Source of the DNA: an uncultured Planctomycetaceae bacterium | GTDB lineage: Bacteria; Planctomycetota; Planctomycetia; Pirellulales; Pirellulaceae | Reading direction: 5' to 3' | Assembly (NCBI GenBank): GCA_903927685.1 | Contig: CAIYOB010000373.1 | Coordinates: forward strand, 1-14,059 | Length of the DNA stretch: 14,059 nt | In this document: piece after piece, positions 6,261 to 13,875 of the stretch | Numbering within the stretch: the stretch's first letter is position 1 | How the letters are laid out: each line of letters opens with the position of its first letter | The notes under the pieces: generated by a model | What the model saw: only the letters and a program-made list of their open reading frames with translations | Told to the model about the DNA's origin: nothing | Databases searched by the model: none | Program-made: the position numbers and the translations under genes

Positions 6261-8369
6261 ATGACTGCACCCGATCCGCGACGATCCGATTTGACGCAAC
6301 GCCGAACGATGGGCCGGACAGGGCCGTCGTGGGGCCGCTACGTGCCCGGCCCGGGCCAGGTCTTGCTAGCCATCCTGCTGGCGGTGCTGCCAGGCTGTGC
6401 GTCCAGCGGTTACTTGTCCGTACGCCGCATTCCGCATAACCCGCTGGCCGGGCCGCTGGACCTGCTGTCCTTCAGCGGGCCCAAACCGACGGAGCGGACC
6501 CAGCAGGTGCTGCGGCGCTACGATCTGGTCGCTGTCCAGCAGCGGGATCCCCAGGCGGTGCTGCACAAGCTGGAGGAACAGATCGCCGTCGAGCCGACGA
6601 TCGACGCCACGCACGCGTACGCCGAGTTGAGCTATATCCAGGGGAAGAAAGCCCAGGCGATCGGCCGGGAAGCGGATGCGCTCGACCTGTACAGCGCCGC
6701 GGTCGCCCACGCCTACTTGTACCTGTTCTCGCCCCAGTTCGAGTACCAGCGGAACGCGTACGATCCGCAGTTCCGCCGGGCCTGTGATGTGTACAACGCG
6801 GCGCTGGAAGAAGTCCTGCGGATCATGAAAGAGCAAGGCCGTTTGCGCCCGGGGCAAACCTACGCCATCGAGGCGGAGGACCAGCGTCTGGACGTGCAAG
6901 TCGTGACCTGCGGGCTGTGGAAGCCGGAGGACTTTGACGAGTTCGAGTTTGTCTCGGACTACGAGGTCAAAGGTCTGGTCAATCGCCACGTGACCTACGG
7001 CCTGGGCGTGCCGTTGATCGCCCTGCGTCGCAACGAGTCCCGGAATGAACCGGCGGCCCGGTTCTATCCGCAGGGAATGAGTTTCCCGGTGACCGCCATC
7101 CTGCGCGCCGTCGAGAAGCCGTGCCTGGTCCGCGGCGGCGCACGGCGGATCGGCTGTGCCCTGGAACTGCACGATCCGGTCGTCTATGACCAGGTCCCCA
7201 TCGCCGGCCGCCTGGTGCCGCTGGAGACCGATCTGACCACACCGTTGGGATTCCTGCTGGACAAACGCGAGTACAGCGGCACGGCCTTGGCCACTTGGGG
7301 CCTGCTCGATCCCAACGCCGCCGCCCGAATTCGCGGCCTGTACATGCTGGAAGCGTTCGATCCGCGCAAGATTCCCGTGATCCTGGTCCACGGCCTCTGG
7401 TCCAGCCCCGACACCTGGACGGAGATGCTGAACGACCTGCGCAGTCTGCCGGAGATCCGCAATCGCTATCAGTTCTGGACGTACGCGTACCCCACCGGCC
7501 AGCCGTTCTGGTACAGCGCCACGCAGATGCGGGACGATTTGCAGACCGTTCGCGACACCGTCGACGCCGAAGGCCGCTGGCCGGCATTGGACCGGATGGT
7601 GCTGGTCGGCCACAGCATGGGCGGCCTGGTCTCCCGGCTGCAGACCCTGCCCGGCGGCGAACCGTACTGGCGGATGCTGACCGACCGGCCGCTGGAGGAA
7701 CTCCAGGCCGACGACGAGACGCGGGCGCAGATCGTCAAGACACTGTTCTTCCAGCCCAACCCCCACATCCGCCGCGTGATTACGATCGGGACGCCGCACC
7801 GCGGCAGCGACTTGGCCAACGACTATACGCGCTGGCTGGGCCGCAAGCTGATCACGCTGCCGACGATGGTGACGCAAACCAAGGCCCAGATCCTCCGCGA
7901 CAATCCCGATTTCTTCCGGAACACCGACCTGTTCACGATCAACACCAGCATCGATTCCCTGTCGCCGGAATCACCGCTGCTACAACTCATGCTGGCGTCC
8001 GACAAACCGCGTTGGGTCGCCTACAATAACATCGTCGGCGTGGTGTCCAAGCGGAACCTGCTGGGCAAGATCACGGAGAAAGGCGACGGCGTGGTGAATT
8101 ACGAGAGCGCCCATCTGGACGACGTCGAATCGGAGATCGTGGTCGACGCGGATCACGTGCATGTGCACCAGCACCCGCGCGCGATCCTGGAAGTCCGCCG
8201 GATCCTGCTCGAACATTCCGAGTTGATGCTGGCCGAGATGGCCGGCCCGGCGGCGATCCCCGCCGCGTACCCCACGGCGCCCGGGTTGCCGCCTCCCGAT
8301 CCTCGCGGGCCGACGGCCGCCCCGTGGCGAGTCTACGGTCCGCCGGCTCCGGCCGAGAGGATGTATTGA
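6261..8369 (+). CDS. Alpha/beta-hydrolase (lipase/esterase) lipoprotein
   Basis: A 702-residue predicted lipoprotein. A hydrophobic signal ends in a lipobox LPGC, with C46 if the start is 6261. The in-frame ATG at 6309 would put the cysteine at residue 30, a more usual signal length, so it may be the true start; neither has a strong ribosome site. Residues about 80-200 are helical and 200-365 are of unknown fold. The hydrolase domain follows: oxyanion-type VILVHGLWSSPDTW (373-386), nucleophile elbow GHSMGG with S452, TPHRGS (511-516), a likely acid D609 in KGDGVV, and a His cluster DHVHVHQHP (631-639) holding the likely catalytic His. The C-terminal 40 residues are Pro/Ala-rich. Substrate is unknown; it resembles triacylglycerol-lipase or PGAP1-like esterases. 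It is followed after 7 bases by an SDR gene. Confidence 0.88.
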   Translation: MTAPDPRRSDLTQRRTMGRTGPSWGRYVPGPGQVLLAILLAVLPGCASSGYLSVRRIPHNPLAGPLDLLSFSGPKPTERTQQVLRRYDLVAVQQRDPQAVLHKLEEQIAVEPTIDATHAYAELSYIQGKKAQAIGREADALDLYSAAVAHAYLYLFSPQFEYQRNAYDPQFRRACDVYNAALEEVLRIMKEQGRLRPGQTYAIEAEDQRLDVQVVTCGLWKPEDFDEFEFVSDYEVKGLVNRHVTYGLGVPLIALRRNESRNEPAARFYPQGMSFPVTAILRAVEKPCLVRGGARRIGCALELHDPVVYDQVPIAGRLVPLETDLTTPLGFLLDKREYSGTALATWGLLDPNAAARIRGLYMLEAFDPRKIPVILVHGLWSSPDTWTEMLNDLRSLPEIRNRYQFWTYAYPTGQPFWYSATQMRDDLQTVRDTVDAEGRWPALDRMVLVGHSMGGLVSRLQTLPGGEPYWRMLTDRPLEELQADDETRAQIVKTLFFQPNPHIRRVITIGTPHRGSDLANDYTRWLGRKLITLPTMVTQTKAQILRDNPDFFRNTDLFTINTSIDSLSPESPLLQLMLASDKPRWVAYNNIVGVVSKRNLLGKITEKGDGVVNYESAHLDDVESEIVVDADHVHVHQHPRAILEVRRILLEHSELMLAEMAGPAAIPAAYPTAPGLPPPDPRGPTAAPWRVYGPPAPAERMY

Positions 8370-8376
8370 GGCTGTC

Positions 8377-9153
8377 ATGGCGAATTCGCTCTCCGTCTTG
8401 GTCACCGGATCTGCCGGACGCATCGGCGGAGCCGCATGCGCCGGCTTGCTGGCCCGCGGGCATCGAGTCCGCGGTTTCGACGTTCGGCCGACGGCGACGG
8501 TGGCGGATTCGGTGATCGGCGACTTGGCGGACGCCGCCGCCGTGCGCCAGGCGCTGGACGGCGTCCAGGCGGTCGTCCACTTGGGCGCCACGCCGGACGA
8601 GGACGATTTCTGCCGCAAGCTGGTGCCCAACAACGTGATCGGCGTCTACAACGTGCTGGAGGGCGCTCGGCAAGCCGGCGTGTCGCGGGTCCTCGTGGCC
8701 AGCACCGGCCAGGTCGTAATGGGACACGAGGGTCCGTGGCCGATCACGCCGGAGATGCCCTACAGCCCCCGCAACTGGTACGCCTCGGCCAAGGTCCTGG
8801 CCGAAGTTGCCGGACAGGTGTACGCGTACGTGCACGGGCTGAGCGTGATCGTGGTGCGGTTGGGCTGGTGCCCGCGTGATCGCCAGCACGCGGACAGTCT
8901 GGCCGGCGACGAATTCGGCAAGGATGTCTATCTGAGCCCCGGCGACGCCGGCCGGTTCTTCGCCTGTGCGATCGAAGCGTCCGCCGCAATCCGCTATGCC
9001 GTGGTCTTCGCCACCAGCCGACCCCTGCAACAGACGCGGTACGACATCGAGTCGGCTCGCCGCCTGCTGGGATACGTACCGCAGGACACCTGGCCCCGCG
9101 GCACCGAGATCGCCTATGCGGGCGAGCGGCCGGCAACGGATGGCGTTCGCTGA
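8377..9153 (+). CDS. NAD(P)-dependent epimerase/dehydratase family protein (extended SDR)
   Basis: A 258-residue Rossmann-fold oxidoreductase. The nucleotide-binding motif is TGSAGRIGG (10-18). D35 in GFDVRP fits an acidic residue at the end of beta-2 that prefers NAD over NADP. HLGA (68-71) is the beta-4 motif. The catalytic pair is Y135/K139 in NWYASAK, with S109/T110 in VASTGQ as the likely third residue. At 258 residues it is shorter than sugar epimerases (about 310-340) and closer in size to uronate-dehydrogenase-like members of the family. The substrate cannot be told. The ATG at 8377 is preceded by GAGG overlapping the lipase stop, so the two genes are probably coupled. Its stop is 4 bases from the convergent rtcA stop. 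Confidence 0.9.
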   Translation: MANSLSVLVTGSAGRIGGAACAGLLARGHRVRGFDVRPTATVADSVIGDLADAAAVRQALDGVQAVVHLGATPDEDDFCRKLVPNNVIGVYNVLEGARQAGVSRVLVASTGQVVMGHEGPWPITPEMPYSPRNWYASAKVLAEVAGQVYAYVHGLSVIVVRLGWCPRDRQHADSLAGDEFGKDVYLSPGDAGRFFACAIEASAAIRYAVVFATSRPLQQTRYDIESARRLLGYVPQDTWPRGTEIAYAGERPATDGVR

Positions 9154-9157
9154 CAAG

Positions 9158-10189
9158 TCACGGTTCGACCCGCACAACCACTCCGCCGTCGGCTTCCTCG
9201 ACTTCGATGCGGACCGCCAGGAATCGCTTCAGTACGCGGATGTGGGTCAGCGCGTGGGAGGACAGCGGCAACGTGCGGAAGACTCCGCCGCCGGTCCCCT
9301 GGTGCGCGCCAATCCCCAGCGGCAACAGCAGCTGATCGGCCAGGTGCTCGCCGACGGGCACGCGGGCCGCCAGGTAATGCTGCATGCGATCCAGCGTCCG
9401 CTGGGCGACGGCTTCGGCCGGGACGCCGCGCTCGCCGAAGCCGGTAAACACTTCGGTCACGTGCTCGAACTGCAACTCGATGGTCACGGCATTGCCAGGC
9501 CCGGGGGCATCGGGTATTTGTTGGACCTCGAAGCACCCAGCATCCCAGCCCGTGGCCCGGGCGATCGTCTGGCATTCCCGTTCGCCAATGTGCCGCGGCA
9601 GCCGGGCGACCAGCGCGCAAACGCGCTGGTCCCGCAACTCGCCCCGTTCCAACAGCTCCAGCCGGCCCAACTGCGCCGCCGGCTCGATCGTCGCGGAAAT
9701 CCGGCCCAGGCCGGCGGGAAAGAATCCGGGCTGGTGCAAGCCGACCGCGACTTGCGGACCGAGCCGGGCGAGCAGTGGCAGGTAGGCGGCTGCCAGGAAA
9801 TCGTAGGTCGGGGCGAGCGGATTGTGCGTGCCGCCTTCGAGCTGGATCGTCGAGCCGTCCTGGGCCGACATCAGCGCCGGCAAGACCGTCTGCAACACCA
9901 GCGTCGTGCTGCCGGCGGTGCCGATGCGGAACGAATAATCGCCGGCCTGGACCGGGCCCGGTCGGAATACCAATTGCTGCGAGCCCAACTCCGCGCCTTG
10001 GACGTGGGCGGCGGAGATCTGCACCGCCGCCTGGACGGCAGTCAGGTGCTGCCGCATCAAGCCGGGTTTCCGCCGCTGAGCCCGCACGCGATTGATCGTC
10101 ACGCTCTGGCCGGTGACCAAGGCCAACGCCAGGGACGAGCGGACGATCTGGCCGCCGCCTTCACCCTGCGATCCGTCGATGCTGATCAT
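9158..10189 (-). CDS. rtcA: RNA 3'-terminal phosphate cyclase RtcA
   Basis: A 343-residue enzyme (E. coli RtcA 338) that uses ATP to turn RNA 3'-phosphate ends into 2',3'-cyclic phosphates, through a covalent histidine-AMP intermediate. The N-terminus IDGSQGEGGGQIVR (4-17) is the family signature. GSTTLVLQ (93-100) and EGGTHNPLAPTYDF (118-131) are conserved, as is EHLADQLLLPLGIG (281-294). The adenylated nucleophile is H312 in LSSHALTHI, matching E. coli H309; the family usually has TN where this has TH. The ATG at 10189 overlaps the purU stop (ATGA), so the genes are translationally coupled. No rtcB ligase gene is next to it, unlike the common rtcBA pairing. Confidence 0.95.
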   Translation of the reverse strand: MISIDGSQGEGGGQIVRSSLALALVTGQSVTINRVRAQRRKPGLMRQHLTAVQAAVQISAAHVQGAELGSQQLVFRPGPVQAGDYSFRIGTAGSTTLVLQTVLPALMSAQDGSTIQLEGGTHNPLAPTYDFLAAAYLPLLARLGPQVAVGLHQPGFFPAGLGRISATIEPAAQLGRLELLERGELRDQRVCALVARLPRHIGERECQTIARATGWDAGCFEVQQIPDAPGPGNAVTIELQFEHVTEVFTGFGERGVPAEAVAQRTLDRMQHYLAARVPVGEHLADQLLLPLGIGAHQGTGGGVFRTLPLSSHALTHIRVLKRFLAVRIEVEEADGGVVVRVEP

Positions 10190-11043
10190 GTCGTCCGTTT
10201 GACCACGCGGTGAAAGTGCAGCTGGACTTCGCGGCTGACGACGCGGCGGACGCCCTCGACCAGGCACCGCGGTTCGTTGTCGGCCTGGCCGATGCGGACG
10301 ATCTCGTCCAGCTTCGTGCCCGGCGGCACCGTGAACGTCGACTGGTGGATGATCTGGTTGCCGGCGTCCAGCTCGGGAACGATAAAGTGGCAGGTCGCCC
10401 CGTAGGTCAGCATGCGTCCCGCATAGGCGTCGTGATACGGCTGAAGCCCGGGAAAACTGGGCAGCAAGCCGTGGTGCAAGTTGATGATCCGGCCGCCGGC
10501 ATACTTCCAGCATGTGGCCGCTGGGAGAATTCGCATGTAGCGTGCCAGCACGATATAGTCGATTTGATATTCGTCCAGCAACGCGACCAGCCGCTCGTCG
10601 TCTGCTTTGCCCTCCGCGTCGCCGATCGCGTGCCACTCGACGCCGAACTGCTCGGCGATCCCGCGGCACGCGTTACGGTTGCCGATCATCACGGCCGCCT
10701 GGGCGCGGATCTGCCCGTCGCGAATGGCCCGCAGGACGGCCAACGGCGGCTCTTGCCGATAGGTGGCGCAAATCGCCAGCCGCGGCCGGTCGCGGCGTTC
10801 TTCCGGCGACCAGACGCGAACGGACAGCCCCACGCGCCGGCCGATCTCGGTCAGCGCCGGCCGGACTTCTGCCAGCCGGTCGCCGGGCAGCTCGACACGG
10901 CACAACATGGCGAACAGCGCCTCCTCGTCGTGGTCGTACATCTGGATTTCGGCGATGTTGGCCCCTTGGCCGGTGATGTAGTGAATGATCGGGTCGGCCA
11001 AGCCGACGTTGTCAGGCCCGACAGCGGTGATGATGATCTGCAT
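10186..11043 (-). CDS. purU: PurU-like formyltetrahydrofolate deformylase (divergent)
   Basis: A 285-residue protein with the PurU layout. An N-terminal ACT domain (about 1-80; GPDNVGLAD, GANIAEIQMYDHD) precedes a formyltransferase-fold domain. Known PurU splits 10-formyltetrahydrofolate to formate and tetrahydrofolate. The catalytic Asn-His-Asp triad is visible: N188 and H190 in RIINLHHGLLPSFPGLQPYH, and D226 in ELDAGNQIIHQ. ARYMRIL (167-173) is also conserved. It differs from E. coli-type PurU: the N-terminal CPD is GPD, FFMR is FAMLCR, and the SK..HCL.DLL segment after the ACT domain is replaced by ATYRQEPPLAVLR. It may be a paralogue with altered substrate use. The ATG at 11043 lacks a clear ribosome site. 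First gene of a two-gene operon with rtcA. Confidence 0.85.
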   Translation of the reverse strand: MQIIITAVGPDNVGLADPIIHYITGQGANIAEIQMYDHDEEALFAMLCRVELPGDRLAEVRPALTEIGRRVGLSVRVWSPEERRDRPRLAICATYRQEPPLAVLRAIRDGQIRAQAAVMIGNRNACRGIAEQFGVEWHAIGDAEGKADDERLVALLDEYQIDYIVLARYMRILPAATCWKYAGGRIINLHHGLLPSFPGLQPYHDAYAGRMLTYGATCHFIVPELDAGNQIIHQSTFTVPPGTKLDEIVRIGQADNEPRCLVEGVRRVVSREVQLHFHRVVKRTT

Positions 11044-11084
11044 GGGGGTGTATCAACAAAACGCAGGGAAGAACGGAAGCCACC

Positions 11085-11107
11085 GTGCCCGCTCGTCGTC
11101 CGGGCAC
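11085..11107 (-). promoter_or_regulatory. Hairpin at the predicted 5' end of the purU-rtcA mRNA
   Basis: GTGCCCG (11085-11091) pairs perfectly with CGGGCAC (11101-11107) around a 9-base loop. It lies between the predicted promoter and purU, and its outer edge falls at the predicted transcription start near 11107. A 5' stem of this kind could protect the mRNA. No folate (THF) riboswitch consensus was recognised around it, and the leader of about 64 bases is short for one. Confidence 0.4.
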
Positions 11108-11113
11108 CTATTC

Positions 11114-11142
11114 AATACAACCGACAGACCGTATTCTGTAAA
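11114..11142 (-). promoter_or_regulatory. Sigma70-like promoter of purU-rtcA
   Basis: On the minus strand: TTTACA (11142-11137), a 17-base spacer, and TGTATT (11119-11114). The -35 matches 5 of 6 and the -10 matches 4 of 6, in an AT-richer patch of an otherwise GC-rich region. The patch also sits between divergent genes, where promoters are expected. On the plus strand TATTCT (11132-11137) could serve the YkgJ-like gene, but its -35 is poor. Confidence 0.5.
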
Positions 11143-11198
11143 GTCCAAAGTCGTTTCCGCTGGGCGATTTGCCCGGGTGAACCTGCGGAGTTGGCTTC

Positions 11199-11648
11199 AT
11201 GTCTGCTACTGGAAATAGAACGAACAAGCCGCGCCGGGAGGACTTGCAGCCCGGCGAGAACCTGTGCGATCACTGCAACGCCAAATGCTGTCAGTACTTT
11301 GCGCTGCCGATCGACGAGCCCACGACGCCGCGGGACTTCGATTTCCTGCGCTGGTTCCTGCTGCACGAGCGGGCCACCGTCTTTACGGAAGACGAGACCT
11401 GGTACCTGCTGGTTCACACGTCCTGCAAACATTTGCTGCCGGACAACCGCTGCGGGATCTACGAGCGGCGGCCCCAGGTCTGCCGCGAGTACACCACCGA
11501 CAAGTGCGAGTACCACGACGATTGGACTTACGAACGCTACTTCGAGACGCCGGAGCAGGTGGAGGAATACGCCGAGGCGGTGTTTCTCCAATGCGAACCG
11601 CAGAGCATCCGCAGCAGGAAACCGGACTTGTTGCCCGTGCTGAGCTGA
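11199..11648 (+). CDS. YkgJ-family cysteine cluster protein (CxxCxxxCC)
   Basis: A 149-residue soluble protein of the YkgJ / UPF0153 zinc- or iron-chelating family. It has C23-x2-C26-x3-C30-C31 in LCDHCNAKCCQYF, then C76 (TSCKHLL), C85 (RCGIYERRP), C95 (VCREY) and C103. The order C..L..C.IYE.RP..CR.Y is diagnostic for the family. Its biochemical role is not established, although metal binding by the cysteines is expected. Residues 105-135 are acidic and aromatic (ERYFETPEQVEEYAEAVFLQC) and the tail is short. The ATG at 11199 has GGAG 8 bases upstream. hisS follows after 43 bases, probably on the same transcript, but no functional link is known. Confidence 0.9.
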   Translation: MSATGNRTNKPRREDLQPGENLCDHCNAKCCQYFALPIDEPTTPRDFDFLRWFLLHERATVFTEDETWYLLVHTSCKHLLPDNRCGIYERRPQVCREYTTDKCEYHDDWTYERYFETPEQVEEYAEAVFLQCEPQSIRSRKPDLLPVLS

Positions 11649-11691
11649 GTGCGGAGCCGCGCGTCGGAACACGAATGAGGAACCCTGGCCC

Positions 11692-13035
11692 ATGCCCAAC
11701 CCGCCGCTGATCGAACCCCGCACGCTCAAAGGCTTTCGCGATTACCTGCCCGAAACGATGATTCCGCGCGAACGGCTGATCGACACGGCCAAGCGAGTCT
11801 ACCGCTCGTATGGCTTCAGCCCCATCGACACGCCGGCGCTGGAGTACCTGGAAGTCCTGACCGGCAAGGGCAGCGACGAGACCGACCGGCAACTGTATCG
11901 GTTTCAAGATCACGGCGGCCGCGACGTGGGCCTGCGGTTCGACTTGACCGTGCCCCTGGCCCGGTTCGTGGCCCAACACATCAGCGAGCTGGGGACGCCT
12001 TTCAAACGCTATCACATCGCCACGGTCTGGCGGGGCGAGAACACCCAGCGCGGCCGGTACCGCGAGTTCATGCAGTGCGACTTTGACACCATCGGCACGC
12101 GGAGCGTCACGGCCGATATCGAAACCGTGCTGGTGATCCACGACTTGATGCGGGCCATCGGCTTCGAGGGCTTTACGATCCGCGTCAACAACCGCCTGGT
12201 CCTGAACGGGCTGCTGGACAAGCTGGGGCTGAGCGACAAGGCGACGGCGGTCCTGCGGGCGCTGGACAAACTGCCCAAGATCGGCCCCGAAAAGGTCGCC
12301 GACGAACTGACGGAGACGGCCGGAGCGACGCGCGACCAGGTCACCGAAGTGCTGCGGCTGTCCGAGCTGGGCGGCTCGAACCAGCAGATCCTGCAGCAGT
12401 TGGAACCGCTGGTCGCCGGCAGCCCGCTGGGCCAGGAAGGCGTCGCCCGCCTGGCGCAGATCCTGAACGGCGTCCAAGCCGCAGGCGTCGCGGACGACCA
12501 GGTCGCCTTGGACGTCTCGATCGCCCGGGGACTGGACTATTATACCGGCGCGGTGTTCGAGACTTTCCTGCACGCCAAGCCCGATATCGGCAGCGTCTGT
12601 TCGGGCGGCCGCTACGACAACCTGGCCGGCGTGTACACCAAACAGGATCTGCCCGGCATCGGCGCTTCCCTGGGGCTGGATCGGCTATTGGCCGCCATGG
12701 AAGAGCTGGGGATGATCGGTCAAGTCCGCACGCCGGCCGACGTGCTGGTGGCGTTCTTCGATGCGAATCACCTGCACGACTACCTCCGCGTCGCCGCTGC
12801 CGTCCGCCGCGCAGGCCTCGGCGTCGAAGTTTTTCCGGAGGCCAAGAAGATCGGCCAGCAGCTGAAGTACGCCGACCAGCGCGGCTTCCGCGTGGCCTTG
12901 ATCGCGGGCAGCCGCGAGTTCCAGGCGGGCCAATGCCAGGTCAAGGACCTGCGGTCCGGCCAGAGCGAAACCTGCGACCTGGCCGACGACGCGGCGGCGG
13001 TCATTGCCGCCGTCCGGCGCATCCTGGCAGAGTGA
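11692..13035 (+). CDS. hisS: Histidyl-tRNA synthetase
   Basis: A 447-residue class II aminoacyl-tRNA synthetase that charges tRNA-His in the cytoplasm. The N-terminus TLKGFRDYLPE (11-21) is typical. Motif 2 spans about 108-135 (RYHIATVWRGEN, then RYREFMQCDFDTIG). The histidine-specific motifs are both intact: RGLDYYTGAVFE (279-290) and SGGRYDNL (304-311). Motif 3 is GIGASLGLDRL (322-332). The anticodon-binding domain fills about 350-447. An insertion of about 100 residues (about 170-270) between motif 2 and the HisA motif is the normal catalytic-domain insert. The ATG at 11692 follows AGGA at moderate spacing. Nothing suggests a HisZ paralogue, since all catalytic motifs are kept. Confidence 0.97.
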   Translation: MPNPPLIEPRTLKGFRDYLPETMIPRERLIDTAKRVYRSYGFSPIDTPALEYLEVLTGKGSDETDRQLYRFQDHGGRDVGLRFDLTVPLARFVAQHISELGTPFKRYHIATVWRGENTQRGRYREFMQCDFDTIGTRSVTADIETVLVIHDLMRAIGFEGFTIRVNNRLVLNGLLDKLGLSDKATAVLRALDKLPKIGPEKVADELTETAGATRDQVTEVLRLSELGGSNQQILQQLEPLVAGSPLGQEGVARLAQILNGVQAAGVADDQVALDVSIARGLDYYTGAVFETFLHAKPDIGSVCSGGRYDNLAGVYTKQDLPGIGASLGLDRLLAAMEELGMIGQVRTPADVLVAFFDANHLHDYLRVAAAVRRAGLGVEVFPEAKKIGQQLKYADQRGFRVALIAGSREFQAGQCQVKDLRSGQSETCDLADDAAAVIAAVRRILAE

Positions 13036-13270
13036 GCCCGGACAGTTGGACACTCGGCCTTGGCAAACGGCTCTGTACCGCCCCGCTCTCCGACCCGTCT
13101 TGGCGCAACATCCAGACTTCATCCACCTGCGGAAACTGGCCCAGGTCCACCGCGGACGGACTGCGGCAAGCGTTGAAGTTTTGGCTTCAGTTGGCTGAAG
13201 TGGTGGCGGAGTCTCGTCGCTAAGTTAGCTGGCGTGTGAACGCGGAAAATCGGGCGCCGAAAATGTATTC
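13036..13270. other. Intergenic stretch between convergent hisS and mocA-like genes, with small hairpin
   Basis: No supported gene. CTTCAG (13185-13190) and CTGAAG (13195-13200) form a perfect 6-base stem with loop TTGG; a competing stem uses TTGAAG at 13173-13178 with the same CTTCAG. Two alternative stems at the convergence of two transcripts could help end hisS transcription, but no T-run follows, so I do not call a terminator. The last 70 bases are AT-richer than the surroundings. Confidence 0.45.
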
Positions 13271-13855
13271 TCAGGCCGACTCGACCAGCCGCTGATAGTC
13301 CCGGGGCGTATCCAGATCATCGAGAATCCCGGGCGTGCCGACATCGACCTCGCACACGTCCTCCGGGTGCCTCTGCAACAGGCCCCGCAAACCGACCTTA
13401 TCGTAGTGGGTGAGGATCTCGTCGCGGTACCGCAGTGAGACCAGCAGCGGATGGCCGCGGCGGCCGTGCGTGGTCGGCGCCGCGATGCCGCGACCGCTGG
13501 CCAGGAAGGCCTCCAGCAAGCGCGCGATCACGTGCGCCGTGATCCCGGGTTGGTCGCCCAGGACGATCAGGGCCGCGGTGCATTCCGGCGGCAGCACCGC
13601 CAGACCGCAGCGCACGGACGCGAGCATCTCGGCCTGCGGCTCGGGGTTGACCGCGAACGCCACCGGGCGGCCGGCCAACGCTGCGGCGACGCGGTCGCTG
13701 TCGGAGCCGGTGACGACGATCACGCGGTCGACCGGACTGGCCAGTACCCGGTCGACGATGCGGACGATCAGCGGCTGGCCGCCCACGGGCAACAGCAGTT
13801 TCTGCGTCCCCATCCGCTGGGATCGGCCGGCAGCCAGCACGACGGCGCCGATCAT
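13271..13855 (-). CDS. MocA/MobA-type nucleotidyltransferase
   Basis: A 194-residue nucleotidyltransferase of the molybdenum-cofactor cytidylyl/guanylyltransferase-like group. The nucleotide-binding start is VVLAAGRSQRMGTQKLLLPV (5-24), with the G-x-S-x-R-M-G..K pattern. A metal-binding aspartate lies in VLGDQPGI (98-105, D101). GHPLLVSLRYRDEI (134-147) matches the GHP segment of MocA, and the C-terminus DIDTP-like LDTPRDY (181-187) is also typical. MocA adds CMP to molybdopterin for xanthine dehydrogenase-type enzymes; no such enzyme is in view, so the exact substrate is open. The ATG at 13855 has GGGAG upstream. It lies 20 bases after the stop of the regulator gene and is probably co-transcribed with it. 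Confidence 0.9.
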   Translation of the reverse strand: MIGAVVLAAGRSQRMGTQKLLLPVGGQPLIVRIVDRVLASPVDRVIVVTGSDSDRVAAALAGRPVAFAVNPEPQAEMLASVRCGLAVLPPECTAALIVLGDQPGITAHVIARLLEAFLASGRGIAAPTTHGRRGHPLLVSLRYRDEILTHYDKVGLRGLLQRHPEDVCEVDVGTPGILDDLDTPRDYQRLVESA

Positions 13856-13875
13856 CGCGGCTCCCTTTCTCGTAG

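Noticed and set aside
6366..7877. 503-codon minus-strand reading frame opposite the lipase gene
   Set aside because: The plus strand has a lipobox, GHSMGG and HG motifs. The minus-strand product is featureless and Gln/Arg/Val-rich.
9114..9620. Minus-strand frame overlapping the rtcA 3' end and the SDR 3' end
   Set aside because: Out of frame with rtcA, whose motifs are continuous to its own stop at 9158.
10190..10669. Longer N-terminus for RtcA from an upstream in-frame start
   Set aside because: It would overlap most of purU's formyltransferase domain. The family N-terminus IDGSQGEGGG begins right after the ATG at 10189.
11044..11198. THF riboswitch before purU
   Set aside because: The leader is about 64 bases with a single hairpin, and I recognise no conserved THF-riboswitch core.
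13185..13200. Rho-independent terminator after hisS
   Set aside because: The stem is only 6 bases, not GC-rich, and no T-run follows. It is kept only as a hairpin.
13004..13223. Small reading frames running from the hisS end into the intergenic region
   Set aside because: No ribosome site, no domain, and they start inside hisS in another frame.
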